From Aromatoleum toluvorans (lineage in GTDB: Bacteria; Pseudomonadota; Gammaproteobacteria; Burkholderiales; Rhodocyclaceae), in contig NZ_WTVN01000015.1 of NCBI RefSeq assembly GCF_012910905.1, positions 1 through 64,000 on the forward strand: DNA of 64,000 nt. The letters are read 5' to 3'. Both the position numbers and the translations under genes were made by a program. This document shows positions 48,032 to 57,508 of this stretch, piece after piece. The notes below the pieces were generated by a model. That model worked only from the letters and a program-made list of their open reading frames with translations, was not told where the DNA came from and ran no database searches. Positions within the stretch are counted from its first letter, which is position 1; every line of letters starts with the position of its first letter.

Positions 48032-50812
48032 TCAGCCCATCCTGCTCTTGGCTGCAGCGATCACATCCCGGAGCGCGGCCCAAGGCTTTTCTGCAAGCGG
48101 CGTACGTTGTTCGTACTCGACGCGCAGGGCGTTTCCTGGAACGGCGTCGTGACGGGCGAAACCATTTCCGTCGAGTTTTCCTTCGATGACCTGATCGCCA
48201 TCGAAGACGATCTTGTATCCTTGGCCAACAAAGGGTTCTCCCTCGGCGTCGAAGTGGCTGATCTCAATCCAGTTCTCCATCTCGGCGTGACCGGATGGCA
48301 ATGGCGGGAGGTTGGCAAAACCCTTTGCCGGCCCCTCGAACGCATGCCCCGCCCCCTTCACCGAAAACGTCCCCGGGCAGGCGAAGGTAATGTCGCCGCC
48401 CTGCAGCGTTACCGAGGACTGGCCCGCCTGCAGCACGATGCGGTCCTTGGCGGAGATGTGGATCTCGTCGTTCGAACTGGTCACCGCCACCGACTGGTCG
48501 GCGAGGATTTCCATCGCGTCGGTGTGTGCCTGCACGGTCTGGCTGCCGGCCGCGGCAATGCTCCTGATGCCGCCCGAGTGGCTGAACCAGCTTGCCCCCT
48601 CGCCGATCGTGGCGCTGAAGGCATGTGTCGCGGCGACGTGAAAGTCCTGCTGCGTGGTGGCGTGCAACTGACCTCCCGCGAATAGCAGGGCCGCTGCGGG
48701 GGTGGAAAGACCGATGTCGTCCGGACCCTCGGTGAGAATGTACGGGTGCGAGAACCGCTCGGTGGGGGCGTCCGGGTCGCGGCTGCCGGGCCGGGCTTTC
48801 CGGGGCTCCTGCCCGCCGACGCTTCCTTCGAAGCGGCCTGCGCGAGAAACGTCGATTGCGTCGATGAAGGCGCTCTGCCCGGCGTTGGCGGTGAGTGGCC
48901 GGGCGGACTGCGCTGCGGCGGCAGCGGACAACGCCTGTGCGGTGTGTTCCGCCGCCCGCAGTTGGCTGACCGCATCGGCGACGTCCATCTGTGTCGAGGC
49001 CGCGTTGGGGCGGGCGGCGGCCGAGATCAAGATGCCCTCGCCAGCGCGGATCGCCATCCAGCCGTCGGTGCGCAATTCGAGCCCCGTCCCGCGCCAGGGG
49101 CCACGCACCGCGCTTCGTGGGTCATGCTCGACGAGGTGGCCGAGTGAAAGCTGTGATGCGGCGTAACTGCTGGCGAGTCTCGTGCGCAACTGGCCGGGTG
49201 CGTCGTCCGCGAGCCATTGATTGAGGCCCGTATCGCCCCCGTGCGTGTCGCTCGTCCAGCCCGAGATCACGCCGGGGTGGTTGGCCGTGCTTGCGTCGCC
49301 GGCGCTGAAGGGGGGAAGGTCGCCCCCGTTGTAGAGTTGACCGACCACGAGGGGGCGATCGATGTCACCTTCGACGAAATCCACCAACACTTCAGTGCCC
49401 GTTCGCGGCAGGAAGTGACTCCCCCAGTCTGGGCCCGAAAGCCATTCGGCAACGCGCACCCAGGTGCCGCTGCGCTCGTCTCCCGGCGCGTTTTCGCCAC
49501 CTGTTTCCGGGGTTGTCGCCGCGAGCCCGCCATCGTTCGGCCTTTCGCCACGTTGCCAGTGAAACTGCACCTTGATCCGGTGATCGCGGTCGGACGTCAG
49601 TGCGGCAGATGCCTCGCCGACGACCACCGCGGTCTCGGCATGCGCCAGCGGCTTCCGGCGCGGTGCAGGCAGGATGGGTGCTGCGGCAGGCTGAATCACG
49701 AAGTCGTTGCGATAGCTGCCGGGCTCGATGTCGTGGATGGGCAGGAGCTTCGTGGCGCCGCTGCCCAGGTTGTTGGTGGCGCGATGATCGACGCTGAGGA
49801 CGGCAAACTCCGCGTGCTCGCCGCTGAACGCGGCGTGGCCTTCCAGGACGAATCGTGTCCCCGCAGTCATCATGCGCACCGTGCCTTCGCCGCACAGGCG
49901 CCGATAGCGGCTTTCGTGCCCGGAGAGGGCGAGATCCACCCGCTGCGCAGCCGATTCATCGGATTCGAAGCGGTACGCGCCACTTCCGTCGTAATCCTCC
50001 AGACGGGGCGGGTCGTCGTGGTTGACTGCACTGCGGGCATGGGCACCGGTCGCGGCGAGGGTCCGATAATCCCATGCGCTCCGGCTTACGGCGTTCGTGC
50101 CGATACGGTAGGCGTCCGCGAGCGTCTGGATGGTGTCGGCGGCCTCGGTAGCGTCGGCGCGGTGATACCGGATGCGCTCCTGAAGTGATCGGGTGCGTTC
50201 GGCGTGGCGATCGAAGAAGATGACCGCGTGCCGGGAGCGGTCCGCCGCCTCGCCGGTCTCGGGCGCCTGCTCATGTTCAAACCGGAAGGAGATTCCTTCT
50301 TCGGCGAGCAGGCGCAGCAGGAAATCGAGATCGCTTTCGCGGTGCTGAATGCAGAGGCTGCGCTTGCGCAGCGTCTGGGTGACCTGGAAACGCCAGTTGG
50401 CGTGAGTCGTGTAGCCGGCAAACACGGCGTCGCATATTCCGCGCAGGTCAAGGTCCTGAAAGATGCGGCTGCGCCGCCCCTGGGCGAGCAGGGCGATCCA
50501 GGGCTCCAGCGTCAGTCGGTAACGTGCCAGGCCGCCGTCGCTGCCGAGCGGGGCTGCGTGCGTACAGTAGCCATGCCAGGTCCGCATGCCGCCGTCCGCC
50601 AGACGCAGGCGCAGTGCGAACTCCCTGCCCAGCACGTCCGGAAGGGGGATATGCGCATTGGTCGCGATGCAATCGACGTCGAAACGGAACAGCTCGTTGA
50701 CCGCTTCGCGTCCCGCCATTCGTTCGACGAGCAACGCCGTCGCGACCGGGGATCGGATTTCGATCAGGCGCGCACGCTGCGACAGCAGGGAATCGAGTTC
50801 TGCGGATCGCAT
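48032..50812 (-). CDS. vgrG: T6SS spike protein VgrG with C-terminal extension
   Basis: 926 residues. The N-terminal gp27-like part (ALLVERMAGREAVNELFRFDVDC, later HRESDLDFLLRLLAEEGISFRFEH) is followed by a gp5 OB/needle region (WVRVAEWLSGPDWGSHFLPRTGTEVLVDFVEGDIDRPLVVG) and a DUF2345 region (about 640-810). The last 80 residues (about 845-926, ENWIEISHFDAEGEPFVGQGYKI-like) resemble the transthyretin-like domains that dock effectors. The toxin gene follows 8 bases on. TssI of this system; it pierces target cells at the tip of the Hcp tube. Confidence 0.93.
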   Translation of the reverse strand: MRSAELDSLLSQRARLIEIRSPVATALLVERMAGREAVNELFRFDVDCIATNAHIPLPDVLGREFALRLRLADGGMRTWHGYCTHAAPLGSDGGLARYRLTLEPWIALLAQGRRSRIFQDLDLRGICDAVFAGYTTHANWRFQVTQTLRKRSLCIQHRESDLDFLLRLLAEEGISFRFEHEQAPETGEAADRSRHAVIFFDRHAERTRSLQERIRYHRADATEAADTIQTLADAYRIGTNAVSRSAWDYRTLAATGAHARSAVNHDDPPRLEDYDGSGAYRFESDESAAQRVDLALSGHESRYRRLCGEGTVRMMTAGTRFVLEGHAAFSGEHAEFAVLSVDHRATNNLGSGATKLLPIHDIEPGSYRNDFVIQPAAAPILPAPRRKPLAHAETAVVVGEASAALTSDRDHRIKVQFHWQRGERPNDGGLAATTPETGGENAPGDERSGTWVRVAEWLSGPDWGSHFLPRTGTEVLVDFVEGDIDRPLVVGQLYNGGDLPPFSAGDASTANHPGVISGWTSDTHGGDTGLNQWLADDAPGQLRTRLASSYAASQLSLGHLVEHDPRSAVRGPWRGTGLELRTDGWMAIRAGEGILISAAARPNAASTQMDVADAVSQLRAAEHTAQALSAAAAAQSARPLTANAGQSAFIDAIDVSRAGRFEGSVGGQEPRKARPGSRDPDAPTERFSHPYILTEGPDDIGLSTPAAALLFAGGQLHATTQQDFHVAATHAFSATIGEGASWFSHSGGIRSIAAAGSQTVQAHTDAMEILADQSVAVTSSNDEIHISAKDRIVLQAGQSSVTLQGGDITFACPGTFSVKGAGHAFEGPAKGFANLPPLPSGHAEMENWIEISHFDAEGEPFVGQGYKIVFDGDQVIEGKLDGNGFARHDAVPGNALRVEYEQRTPLAEKPWAALRDVIAAAKSRMG

Positions 50813-50818
50813 CTGCGG

Positions 50819-51577
50819 TCAGGGCAGCGTGATGGTGATGTGGGGACGTCTGGCGGCGACCTTGATGATGTCGTGATAGGGCGCAAGGGCTTCCCGCGTG
50901 GTGTATTCCAGATGGCTGCGGATGCCGGTGAAGGCGCCGAGCGCGCTCAGCGCAACCATGGCGACGGTCACCCATGCGGGCAGGCTGCGTCGCAGTTCAT
51001 GCGAGATGCTGTCGGGGCGGGCGCCGTGGGGCGCGAAGCCCGCCTTGCGGCCCTTGATGTGAGCGATCTGCTCGCCGACCTGTGCGGTCAGGTAGGCCAG
51101 TCGCTCCGGCCCTTCGAGCAGATACTTGCCGCGAAACCCGAGCAGCAGGCACATGTGGAACACTTCCAGCGCCTGTATCCGGCGGGATCCCGCGTCGCGG
51201 GCGACGCCGAGCTTGTCGAAGAAATATTCGCCGGCGAGCTGGTCGCCAAACAGGCTCAGCTGCAGCGGACGGCGCTCCCAGTCATCGCGGATCGAAAGCC
51301 GTGATGCCAGGATCGCCTCGTCGACGGTTGCGCAGAACGCATATTTGGCGTCGAAGATATCTTCGGGCGTGAAATCGTGCCGCTTCGCCTGGCGTTCGAA
51401 ATCCGCGAGAAAACCGGTCACGCAGTCGGAAAACTCGCGCGCGTCGCGCGGCGTCTTCGAGTTCCGCAGCAGGAACACCATGTAGAACCCTTCGTACAGC
51501 AGATCCGCAAGAGTGGTTCGGGGCGTGGAAGTCACTTGTCCCGTGGGCGCGGCGAATATCGACGGATTGGCGTTCAT
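50819..51577 (-). CDS. tssL: T6SS membrane-complex protein TssL (DotU/IcmH family)
   Basis: 252 residues, short form without an OmpA/peptidoglycan domain. The cytosolic DotU part (LLYEGFYMVFLLRN, FDAKYAFCATVDEAILAS, EVFHMCLLLGFRGKYLLEG) ends in one C-terminal membrane helix (about 207-228, LPAWVTVAMVALSALGAFTG) for inner-membrane anchoring. It normally binds TssM, which is absent here. Start ATG overlaps the tssK stop by 4 bases. Confidence 0.94.
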   Translation of the reverse strand: MNANPSIFAAPTGQVTSTPRTTLADLLYEGFYMVFLLRNSKTPRDAREFSDCVTGFLADFERQAKRHDFTPEDIFDAKYAFCATVDEAILASRLSIRDDWERRPLQLSLFGDQLAGEYFFDKLGVARDAGSRRIQALEVFHMCLLLGFRGKYLLEGPERLAYLTAQVGEQIAHIKGRKAGFAPHGARPDSISHELRRSLPAWVTVAMVALSALGAFTGIRSHLEYTTREALAPYHDIIKVAARRPHITITLP

Positions 51578-52917
51578 GAAGTGACGGCGATCAGTTCGAG
51601 TTTGAGGTCGGGATACCCGGCCGGGGCATAGATCGTGATGCTGCGCGCCTTGACCATGCGCTCGTACAGGGGGCCGTGCGGGTCGAGGCTGAAATAGCAG
51701 GCTCCGGGACGCACGGGTATCGCGGGTGGCACCTGTGCGCAGTGCGTGAGGGATACCCCGCCCATGGCCGAAAGCACGAGCTTTTCGACGTCGTCGGGCG
51801 CTCCCGCCTTGAAGCGGGCGGGGACCGATTCGATGATCTCCGACAGGGGAAGTGCCGCCGACACGGCCATGAAGAATCGCGAGTCGTGCGAGATCTTGTC
51901 CGAATCGATCCTGCCCAGATGAAACGACGGCTTCTGCTCGACCAGCGCAATCGCGAAATAACGTGTCGAGATCACGGCTTCGAGCAGACTGCGCAGGATG
52001 TCGTCGATCTTCTCGAAGCACGAAGCGGGGCGTCGGTGATCGTACGTGGGCAGTTCCGCGAGCGTGTGGGATTTCGAGAACGTCATCAGTCCGCCGGCAA
52101 GGCGCAACAGTTCCTGAAAGAGACGTTCGGGGTGGAGTGACGGATTTCGCTGGATGTGGGCGAGCGCTGCGAACGCGCTGCTCGCGGTGTGCAGGAGCCA
52201 GAACGACGCGACGTCCCCGGAACGGAATTCGATGACGTTCTTCGTCGGTTCGCGATGGAATCCATACAGCGCATCGACTTTCGCCTGGAGCGCGTCGAGT
52301 AGTCGCCGCAACATCAGGCACAAGGCCGGTGCGCCATCGACGCGCAGGCTCGGGGCGATGAAGGATGGATCGAATTCGTACCCGTTGGTAGGGGTCCGGC
52401 GGATGCGCAGGAGCGGGATCGTCAGGTACTGATCGGACGCCTGTGTGCTCGCGATCAGACGCGACTGCTTGCGCAGGACACTGATTTCCGCCTCCAGTGC
52501 GTCGGTAAACAGATCGGGCACCTGGTGCGTGTCGAGCACGTAGCGGCTGTTCGTGGTGCCGCCTTCGCCCGCGTCGTAGTTGCGTCCGAAATCCCGCAGA
52601 TGGTGCAGCGCGAGGTGGAACTCGATCGGACCGCCTTCCCAGTCGAACTGGTCTAGCGCGAGGGGAGACGGGGGACGGTCCTCGCCCGGAGCGCAGTAGA
52701 TTTCGCCGTCAGGCAGTACCACGTCGAGACGGTCGACGCGCAAGGTCCCGCTCGCGAGTGCGTCGTGGTCGAATTCAAGCGCGCGCAAGCCCCATGCAAA
52801 CGGCTCCGCCGCGAGCATGGCCTTACGGACGCATGCCTCGTGGCGGGCATCCTGCTGCTGGAAGTGCTGGGGACGAAGAAACAGTCCTTCGCCCCACAGG
52901 ATCTTGTTGGGTGTCAC
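51574..52917 (-). CDS. tssK: T6SS baseplate protein TssK
   Basis: 447 residues from GTG 52917 (VTPNKILWGEGLFLRPQHFQQQD, the family start). AGGAAA lies 13 bases before the GTG, and an upstream ATG inside tssJ would add 28 unrelated residues. TssK links the baseplate to the membrane complex (TssL/TssM). The central trimerisation and C-terminal receptor-binding regions look complete. Confidence 0.93.
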   Translation of the reverse strand: MTPNKILWGEGLFLRPQHFQQQDARHEACVRKAMLAAEPFAWGLRALEFDHDALASGTLRVDRLDVVLPDGEIYCAPGEDRPPSPLALDQFDWEGGPIEFHLALHHLRDFGRNYDAGEGGTTNSRYVLDTHQVPDLFTDALEAEISVLRKQSRLIASTQASDQYLTIPLLRIRRTPTNGYEFDPSFIAPSLRVDGAPALCLMLRRLLDALQAKVDALYGFHREPTKNVIEFRSGDVASFWLLHTASSAFAALAHIQRNPSLHPERLFQELLRLAGGLMTFSKSHTLAELPTYDHRRPASCFEKIDDILRSLLEAVISTRYFAIALVEQKPSFHLGRIDSDKISHDSRFFMAVSAALPLSEIIESVPARFKAGAPDDVEKLVLSAMGGVSLTHCAQVPPAIPVRPGACYFSLDPHGPLYERMVKARSITIYAPAGYPDLKLELIAVTS

Positions 52918-52936
52918 GGTGTTCGGGTTTCCTGGG

Positions 52937-53593
52937 TCAGATGCAGCGCACGCCCGAGAGCGCGCGGGAAGATGCGGCCATTGCGGGACTGGAAAGCTCA
53001 CCGGTTCCCGCCGTCATCGCGCAGGTGTGGAACCCGATGGCGATGCCGGTCTTCTGCGATGCGTCGCGGTCGAATGCCAGCTTCCATCGGTTCGCCGCCG
53101 GTTTGTGAAATTGCGCGACGACACCGATGACCTTGACGCGCCCCGGTACCTGCTCCTCGAACCGGTAGGTTCGGCTGGGGAGGAGCGTCATTTCGCGAAC
53201 GGCCACGAGATCGTTCTGCAGCGCATCGCGTTCGGCGTCCGGATCGCTGGCCTGCCCGTATGTCAGGCGCGCGAACGCGGTGTCGCTGCGCAACTGGTAA
53301 ATGCGCACGACCAGTGCCAGGGGGGCGCCGCTAGCCGTGGCGTTGGTCGCCGGGCCCGTCGACAAGGTCATGGCAAGCGGACGCGGCGCATCCGGATCGG
53401 GACGATCCTCCGTCTTGCGCAGTCCGGCCGCTTCCATGGCCACCCCTGCCACCGTCCCTGCAATCCGAAGTGCGGATGCAGATGCGCAACCCGCCCCGCT
53501 CGCGGCGAGCGACAGGATAAGGGCGGCGCTCCCGAAGCGCGCCAGTCGCCCCGCCGTTGTTTCAGTGAAAGGTCCAGTGCGTGACAAAAGCAT
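52937..53593 (-). CDS. tssJ: T6SS outer-membrane lipoprotein TssJ
   Basis: 218 residues from ATG 53593. A lipoprotein signal ends at Cys in ASGAGCAS (about residue 36); the residue before the Ala-Gly is not the usual Leu, so the lipobox is imperfect. A transthyretin-like beta sandwich follows, with ALVVRIYQLRSDTAFARL (about 90-107). TssJ anchors the membrane complex to the outer membrane by binding TssM. First gene of the minus arm tssJ-tssK-tssL-vgrG-effector-immunity. Confidence 0.9.
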   Translation of the reverse strand: MLLSRTGPFTETTAGRLARFGSAALILSLAASGAGCASASALRIAGTVAGVAMEAAGLRKTEDRPDPDAPRPLAMTLSTGPATNATASGAPLALVVRIYQLRSDTAFARLTYGQASDPDAERDALQNDLVAVREMTLLPSRTYRFEEQVPGRVKVIGVVAQFHKPAANRWKLAFDRDASQKTGIAIGFHTCAMTAGTGELSSPAMAASSRALSGVRCI

Positions 53594-53612
53594 AAAAAAT
53601 AATGCCAAAGGA

Positions 53613-53642
53613 TTGCGTTGTGTTTCGATGCGAATGTACTAT
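53613..53642 (+). promoter_or_regulatory. candidate promoter for the plus T6SS arm
   Basis: TTGCGT (53613-53618), an 18-bp spacer and TACTAT (53637-53642), inside the 105-base divergent gap between tssJ and the lipoprotein gene. This gap is the most AT-rich stretch of the T6SS locus. No sigma-54 type GG-N10-GC element was seen. Confidence 0.45.
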
Positions 53643-53698
53643 GCCGGACTGCGTTGTGCAATGATGTAAATGACATTGGAACGTTTTCAGGGGTAGTG

Positions 53699-54355
53699 AT
53701 GGCAATCGGAAATCTACGAACGACGGGCGCTCTGGCGATGGTCTTGCTGGTCACCGGATGTGCGTCCGCGCCGCAGAAGATGTCGCAGGACGAGTTTTCG
53801 CAGTACTTGCAGACGACGACCCTGCAGGTCGATCAGCTGCTCTCGGAGAGCAAGCGGGATGAGGCAGTCGGCCTTCTGTCGAAGGCGGCGGATCTCAACC
53901 CCGCAGCAAAGGATCCGTGGGTACGCATCGCGAAGATCCAGTTTGACGGTGGCAAGTACGGCGAAGCGATCGTCGCGGCCGGTGAGGTGTTGCAACGCGA
54001 TCCGGCGGACCGTGTGGCAAAGAGCGTCCGCGCCGTAAGCGGCCTGCGTGTGGCAACCGAGTCGCTCGCTGACCTGCGTACCGATACCGAAATGACCGGC
54101 TCGGCGCGCGGCGACGCCGTTGCCCTGGCCAAGGTGATGCGCGAATCGCTGGGCGAGTCGGTGCTCATTCCGCCGCCCACGCGTGAAGAACTCGAGGCAC
54201 GGCGGTTGGCCGAGGAGCGGGAAAAGAACCAGAACCAGAAGCAGAAGGCCAGGCCGAAGGCGCGCGTAAAGAAGGTCACGCCGGCCGTGAGTGCTGCCGA
54301 GCCGGCCACGCCCGGCGCCCCCGGCGGTGCTGGTCCATTCAGCGGTCTTCGATAA
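53699..54355 (+). CDS. T6SS-associated TPR-like lipoprotein
   Basis: 218 residues. Lipobox LLVTGCAS (lipid-modified Cys about 21). It then has one or two TPR-like helical pairs (AVGLLSKAADLNPAAKDPWVRIAKIQFDGGKYGEAIVAAGEVLQ is a good TPR unit, about 56-100), then a Lys/Gln-rich tail. First gene of the plus arm, upstream of tssB by 53 bases. Similar lipoproteins lead T6SS operons in other betaproteobacteria, but it has no agreed name and its role is unknown. Confidence 0.75.
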   Translation: MAIGNLRTTGALAMVLLVTGCASAPQKMSQDEFSQYLQTTTLQVDQLLSESKRDEAVGLLSKAADLNPAAKDPWVRIAKIQFDGGKYGEAIVAAGEVLQRDPADRVAKSVRAVSGLRVATESLADLRTDTEMTGSARGDAVALAKVMRESLGESVLIPPPTREELEARRLAEEREKNQNQKQKARPKARVKKVTPAVSAAEPATPGAPGGAGPFSGLR

Positions 54356-54408
54356 GAGTGCCCACCGGGGCGCCGCTTGATTTGGCGGCGCCTCGCCAGG
54401 AGGAAACC

Positions 54409-54930
54409 GTGTCCAGGAAGGAAAGCGTTCAGAAGCGTCTGCAGAAGGTCAGGCCACCGCGCGTGCAATTGACCTATGACGTGGAGAAAGGTGACGCCGT
54501 CGAACAGAAGGAGCTGCCTTTCGTTGTCGGCGTGCTCGGCGATTTCGCCGGCCAGAGCGAAACAGGGCAGGCGAAGCTGCGTGACCGCAAGTTCGTCGGC
54601 GTCGATACCGACAACTTCGATGACGTGATCGCTGCGGTCGCGCCGCGCGCGTCGTTTCAGGTCAGGAACAGGCTTTCAGGCGAGGGGGGTGAGTTCGCCG
54701 TCGATCTGACTTTCAGCGCTTTCGAGGATTTTCGTCCCGAATCCGTCGTCCGGCAGCTCGAGCCCCTGCGCAAGCTGATGGAAGCGCGCGCCAAGCTTGC
54801 GGAACTTCGAAACAAGTTGGCAGGCAACGAGAAACTTGATGATCTCCTCAGCGATGTGTTGACGAGCACGGAGAAGCTGCGCGCCATCGGCGCATGCGGC
54901 AACGCCGCAGAATCGGGGGAGGAGCGATGA
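54409..54930 (+). CDS. tssB: T6SS contractile sheath small subunit TssB
   Basis: 173 residues from GTG 54409, with AGGAGGA 5 bases upstream. Typical sheath block ELPFVVGVLGDFAGQSE (about 36-52) and FEDFRPESVVRQLEPLRKLMEAR (about 105-127). It pairs with TssC to build the contractile sheath around the Hcp tube. Its stop overlaps the tssC start by 4 bases. Confidence 0.96.
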   Translation: MSRKESVQKRLQKVRPPRVQLTYDVEKGDAVEQKELPFVVGVLGDFAGQSETGQAKLRDRKFVGVDTDNFDDVIAAVAPRASFQVRNRLSGEGGEFAVDLTFSAFEDFRPESVVRQLEPLRKLMEARAKLAELRNKLAGNEKLDDLLSDVLTSTEKLRAIGACGNAAESGEER

Positions 54931-56414
54931 CCACGATGCACTCCGGGGCGGTCGATGTCTTTGCTGCGGGTTCCGAGGCTCCTCTCCTCGATCGCATCAT
55001 CGAAGAGAGTCGCGTCGCCCGCTCTGAATCGGAACGACACCACGCGCGCGACATCATCGGTGAGTTGGCCAGGCAGGTTCTCGATGGCGAAGTCGTCGTG
55101 TCCGAAAATCTGTCCGCGTCTCTCGACGCACGTCTGGCGGAGCTCGATCGTCTGATCTCGGCGCAACTCAGCGAAGTGATGCACGCGGCCGAGTTCCAGG
55201 CGCTGGAGAGTGCGTGGACCGGCCTGCACTATCTCTGCCGCCAGTCCGCGACAGGCCCTCAACTGAAGATCAAGTTGCTGAACGCGACGAAACGCGATCT
55301 CGTCAAGGATTTCAAGACGGCGATCGAGTTCGATCAGAGCGCGCTTTTCAGGAAGGTCTACGAAGAGGAGTTCGGCACCTTCGGTGGTTCCCCCTTCGGT
55401 GTCCTGCTCGGCCAGTTCGAAATGACGCGCCAGCCGGAAGACCTCTATCTGCTCGAGCAGATGTCCCATGTCGCCGCGGCTGCACACGCTCCGTTCATCA
55501 CTGCGGCGTCGCCCGAGCTGTTCGGCCTCGAATCCTACGTCGAGTTGAGCCGGCCGAGAGACCTCTCGAAGGTGTTCGATACGGTCGAATACGCCAAGTG
55601 GAAATCCTATCGCGACTCCGAGGATGCCCGATACGTGGGGCTGACCCTGCCGCGTTTCCTCGGGCGCCTGCCTTATAACCCGATCGACGGGATCACCACG
55701 GAGGGATTCAATTTCGTGGAGGAGGTCGATGGTGCCGATCATTCGAAATACCTTTGGTGCAACGCCGCGTTCGCCTTCGGTGCCCGACTGACCAACGCGT
55801 TCGAGAACCACGGCTGGTGCGCCGCGATCCGCGGCGTCGAGGGCGGAGGCCTGGTCGAGGACCTGCCGACGCACACCTTCCGCACTGGCGAGGGCGAGGT
55901 GGCATTGAAATGCCCGACCGAGATTGCCATCACCGACCGGCGCGAAAAGGAGCTCAGCGATCTGGGCTTCATTCCGATGGTCCATTGCAAGAACACCGAC
56001 TATGCGGCGTTCTTCGGCGCGCAATCGACGCAGAAAGCCCGTCGCTATGACACCGATGCGGCGAACGCGAACGCCTCGTTGTCGGCGCAGCTCCAGTACA
56101 TCTTTGCAGTGTGCCGAATCGCCCACTACATGAAAGCGATGATGCGCGACAAGATCGGCAGCTTTGCCAGTGCCGCCAATGTCGAGATGTACCTGCAGCG
56201 CTGGATCGATCAGTACGTCACGGCCGACGATACGGCATCGCAGGAAACCAAGGCGCAGTTTCCGCTGCGGGAAGCATCGATCGAAGTGGGCGAGGTGCCC
56301 GGACGTCCCGGTGTATACCGTGCGGTCTCGTTCATCCGCCCGCATTTCCAGCTCGACGAGCTTTCCGTGTCACTAAGACTGGTCGCTGAACTGCCCCAGT
56401 CTGGAAAGGCCTGA
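54927..56414 (+). CDS. tssC: T6SS contractile sheath large subunit TssC
   Basis: 495 residues from ATG 54927, overlapping tssB. The N-terminal helices hold the segment that threads with TssB; ESAWTGLHYLCRQS, PFGVLLGQFEM and GLTLPRFLGRLPY are family marks. Disassembled after contraction by TssH. A GGAGG site inside tssB fits coupling. Confidence 0.97.
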   Translation: MTTMHSGAVDVFAAGSEAPLLDRIIEESRVARSESERHHARDIIGELARQVLDGEVVVSENLSASLDARLAELDRLISAQLSEVMHAAEFQALESAWTGLHYLCRQSATGPQLKIKLLNATKRDLVKDFKTAIEFDQSALFRKVYEEEFGTFGGSPFGVLLGQFEMTRQPEDLYLLEQMSHVAAAAHAPFITAASPELFGLESYVELSRPRDLSKVFDTVEYAKWKSYRDSEDARYVGLTLPRFLGRLPYNPIDGITTEGFNFVEEVDGADHSKYLWCNAAFAFGARLTNAFENHGWCAAIRGVEGGGLVEDLPTHTFRTGEGEVALKCPTEIAITDRREKELSDLGFIPMVHCKNTDYAAFFGAQSTQKARRYDTDAANANASLSAQLQYIFAVCRIAHYMKAMMRDKIGSFASAANVEMYLQRWIDQYVTADDTASQETKAQFPLREASIEVGEVPGRPGVYRAVSFIRPHFQLDELSVSLRLVAELPQSGKA

Positions 56415-56444
56415 TTGTTCGACTATCTGAAGGATTGAAAAGCC

Positions 56445-56981
56445 ATGAAGGATATCTACATCGAGTTCAAGGGCAGCGACATCAAGGGCGACTCGCGCGA
56501 TACGAAACACAAGGACCAGGTCGAGGTGTATTCGTGGCTACATAGCATCCGTCAGCCGAAATCGGCCACCGCGTCGAGCGCAGGCGGACACACGGCCGAG
56601 CGCTGCGAACACGGCGAGATGATCTTCACGAAGGACATCGACGGCGCGAGTCCGAAGCTCTATCAGGCCTGTTCCTCGGGACTCATCATCAACGATGCGA
56701 TCATTTGTTTCTATCGCGCGTTCGGCGGCAAGAACACCACCGGTAATCCGAGCGGTACGCAGAACCGTCACCAGTATCTCAAGATCGAACTCAAGAACGT
56801 GCTGATTTCGTCGGTATCGCCGTCCGTATCGAGTGAAGGCATTCCATCGGAAACCTTCGCCCTGAAGTACTCTGCGGTCAAGTGGACGTATGACGAACTC
56901 AATATCGACGGGAACAAGTCGGGCAAGGTGAACATCCAGGGGGCCTGGAACCTGGCGAAGAATGCACCGAGCCTGACCTGA
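56445..56981 (+). CDS. hcp: T6SS tube protein Hcp (TssD)
   Basis: 178 residues, secreted hexameric-ring protein forming the inner tube. The start KDIYIEFKGSDIKGDSRD and the central beta barrel are characteristic. Ribosome site AAGGATTGAAAAG before the ATG. The surface loop region around 38-60 (SATASSAGGHTAERCEHG) is Ser/Gly-rich. Confidence 0.95.
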   Translation: MKDIYIEFKGSDIKGDSRDTKHKDQVEVYSWLHSIRQPKSATASSAGGHTAERCEHGEMIFTKDIDGASPKLYQACSSGLIINDAIICFYRAFGGKNTTGNPSGTQNRHQYLKIELKNVLISSVSPSVSSEGIPSETFALKYSAVKWTYDELNIDGNKSGKVNIQGAWNLAKNAPSLT

Positions 56982-57027
56982 TCCTCTTGTCGTGCTCGTT
57001 CCCGCGTAGCCGGGCTATGCTGCCATC

Positions 57028-57507
57028 GTGAAAGGTTTCGAGCCCACCTTCTTCGACAAGTTGTTCGACGACAGCCCGGCCGAGCCCGCTCGGCGCAGCC
57101 TGTCGATCGAGCAGCTGAAGGATGCGGTTGCGCGGGATCTGGAAGCGCTCCTCAATGCGCGCACGATCGTCGATGAGTCGGTTGCCGCAAGCTATCCGCA
57201 GGCAATGCGTTCGCCGCTTACCTACGGGCTTGCGGACTTCGCGGCCATGAGCCTGAACAATCCCGAGCATCGGGCGGCGATCTGCCAATCGATCGAACTG
57301 GCGATTGCCCGCCACGAGCCCCGTCTGCGCAATGTCGAGGTTCAGCTCGAACTCGACCGGCGTTCCGTCAACGCGCTGTACTTTTCGATCAAGGCCTTGC
57401 TGGTGGTCCGCCCCGCCCGGGAGCCGGTGAATTTCGACGCATTGCTGCAACCGACAACCCTCCTGTATTCGGTGAATCGGCGGGTGCCGCGAAGCGGAAC
57501 GAACTGA
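57028..57507 (+). CDS. tssE: T6SS baseplate protein TssE (gp25 family)
   Basis: 159 residues from GTG 57028 (no in-frame ATG nearby). Gp25-like core: SVAASYPQAMRSPLTYGL and ELDRRSVNALYFSIKALLVV. Wedge component that starts sheath assembly. One base separates its stop from tssF. Confidence 0.92.
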   Translation: MKGFEPTFFDKLFDDSPAEPARRSLSIEQLKDAVARDLEALLNARTIVDESVAASYPQAMRSPLTYGLADFAAMSLNNPEHRAAICQSIELAIARHEPRLRNVEVQLELDRRSVNALYFSIKALLVVRPAREPVNFDALLQPTTLLYSVNRRVPRSGTN

Positions 57508-57508
57508 G

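Noticed and set aside
53594-53608. Upstream TTG start for TssJ
   Set aside because: The ATG at 53593 gives the usual signal peptide length, and TTG is a poor start without a ribosome site.
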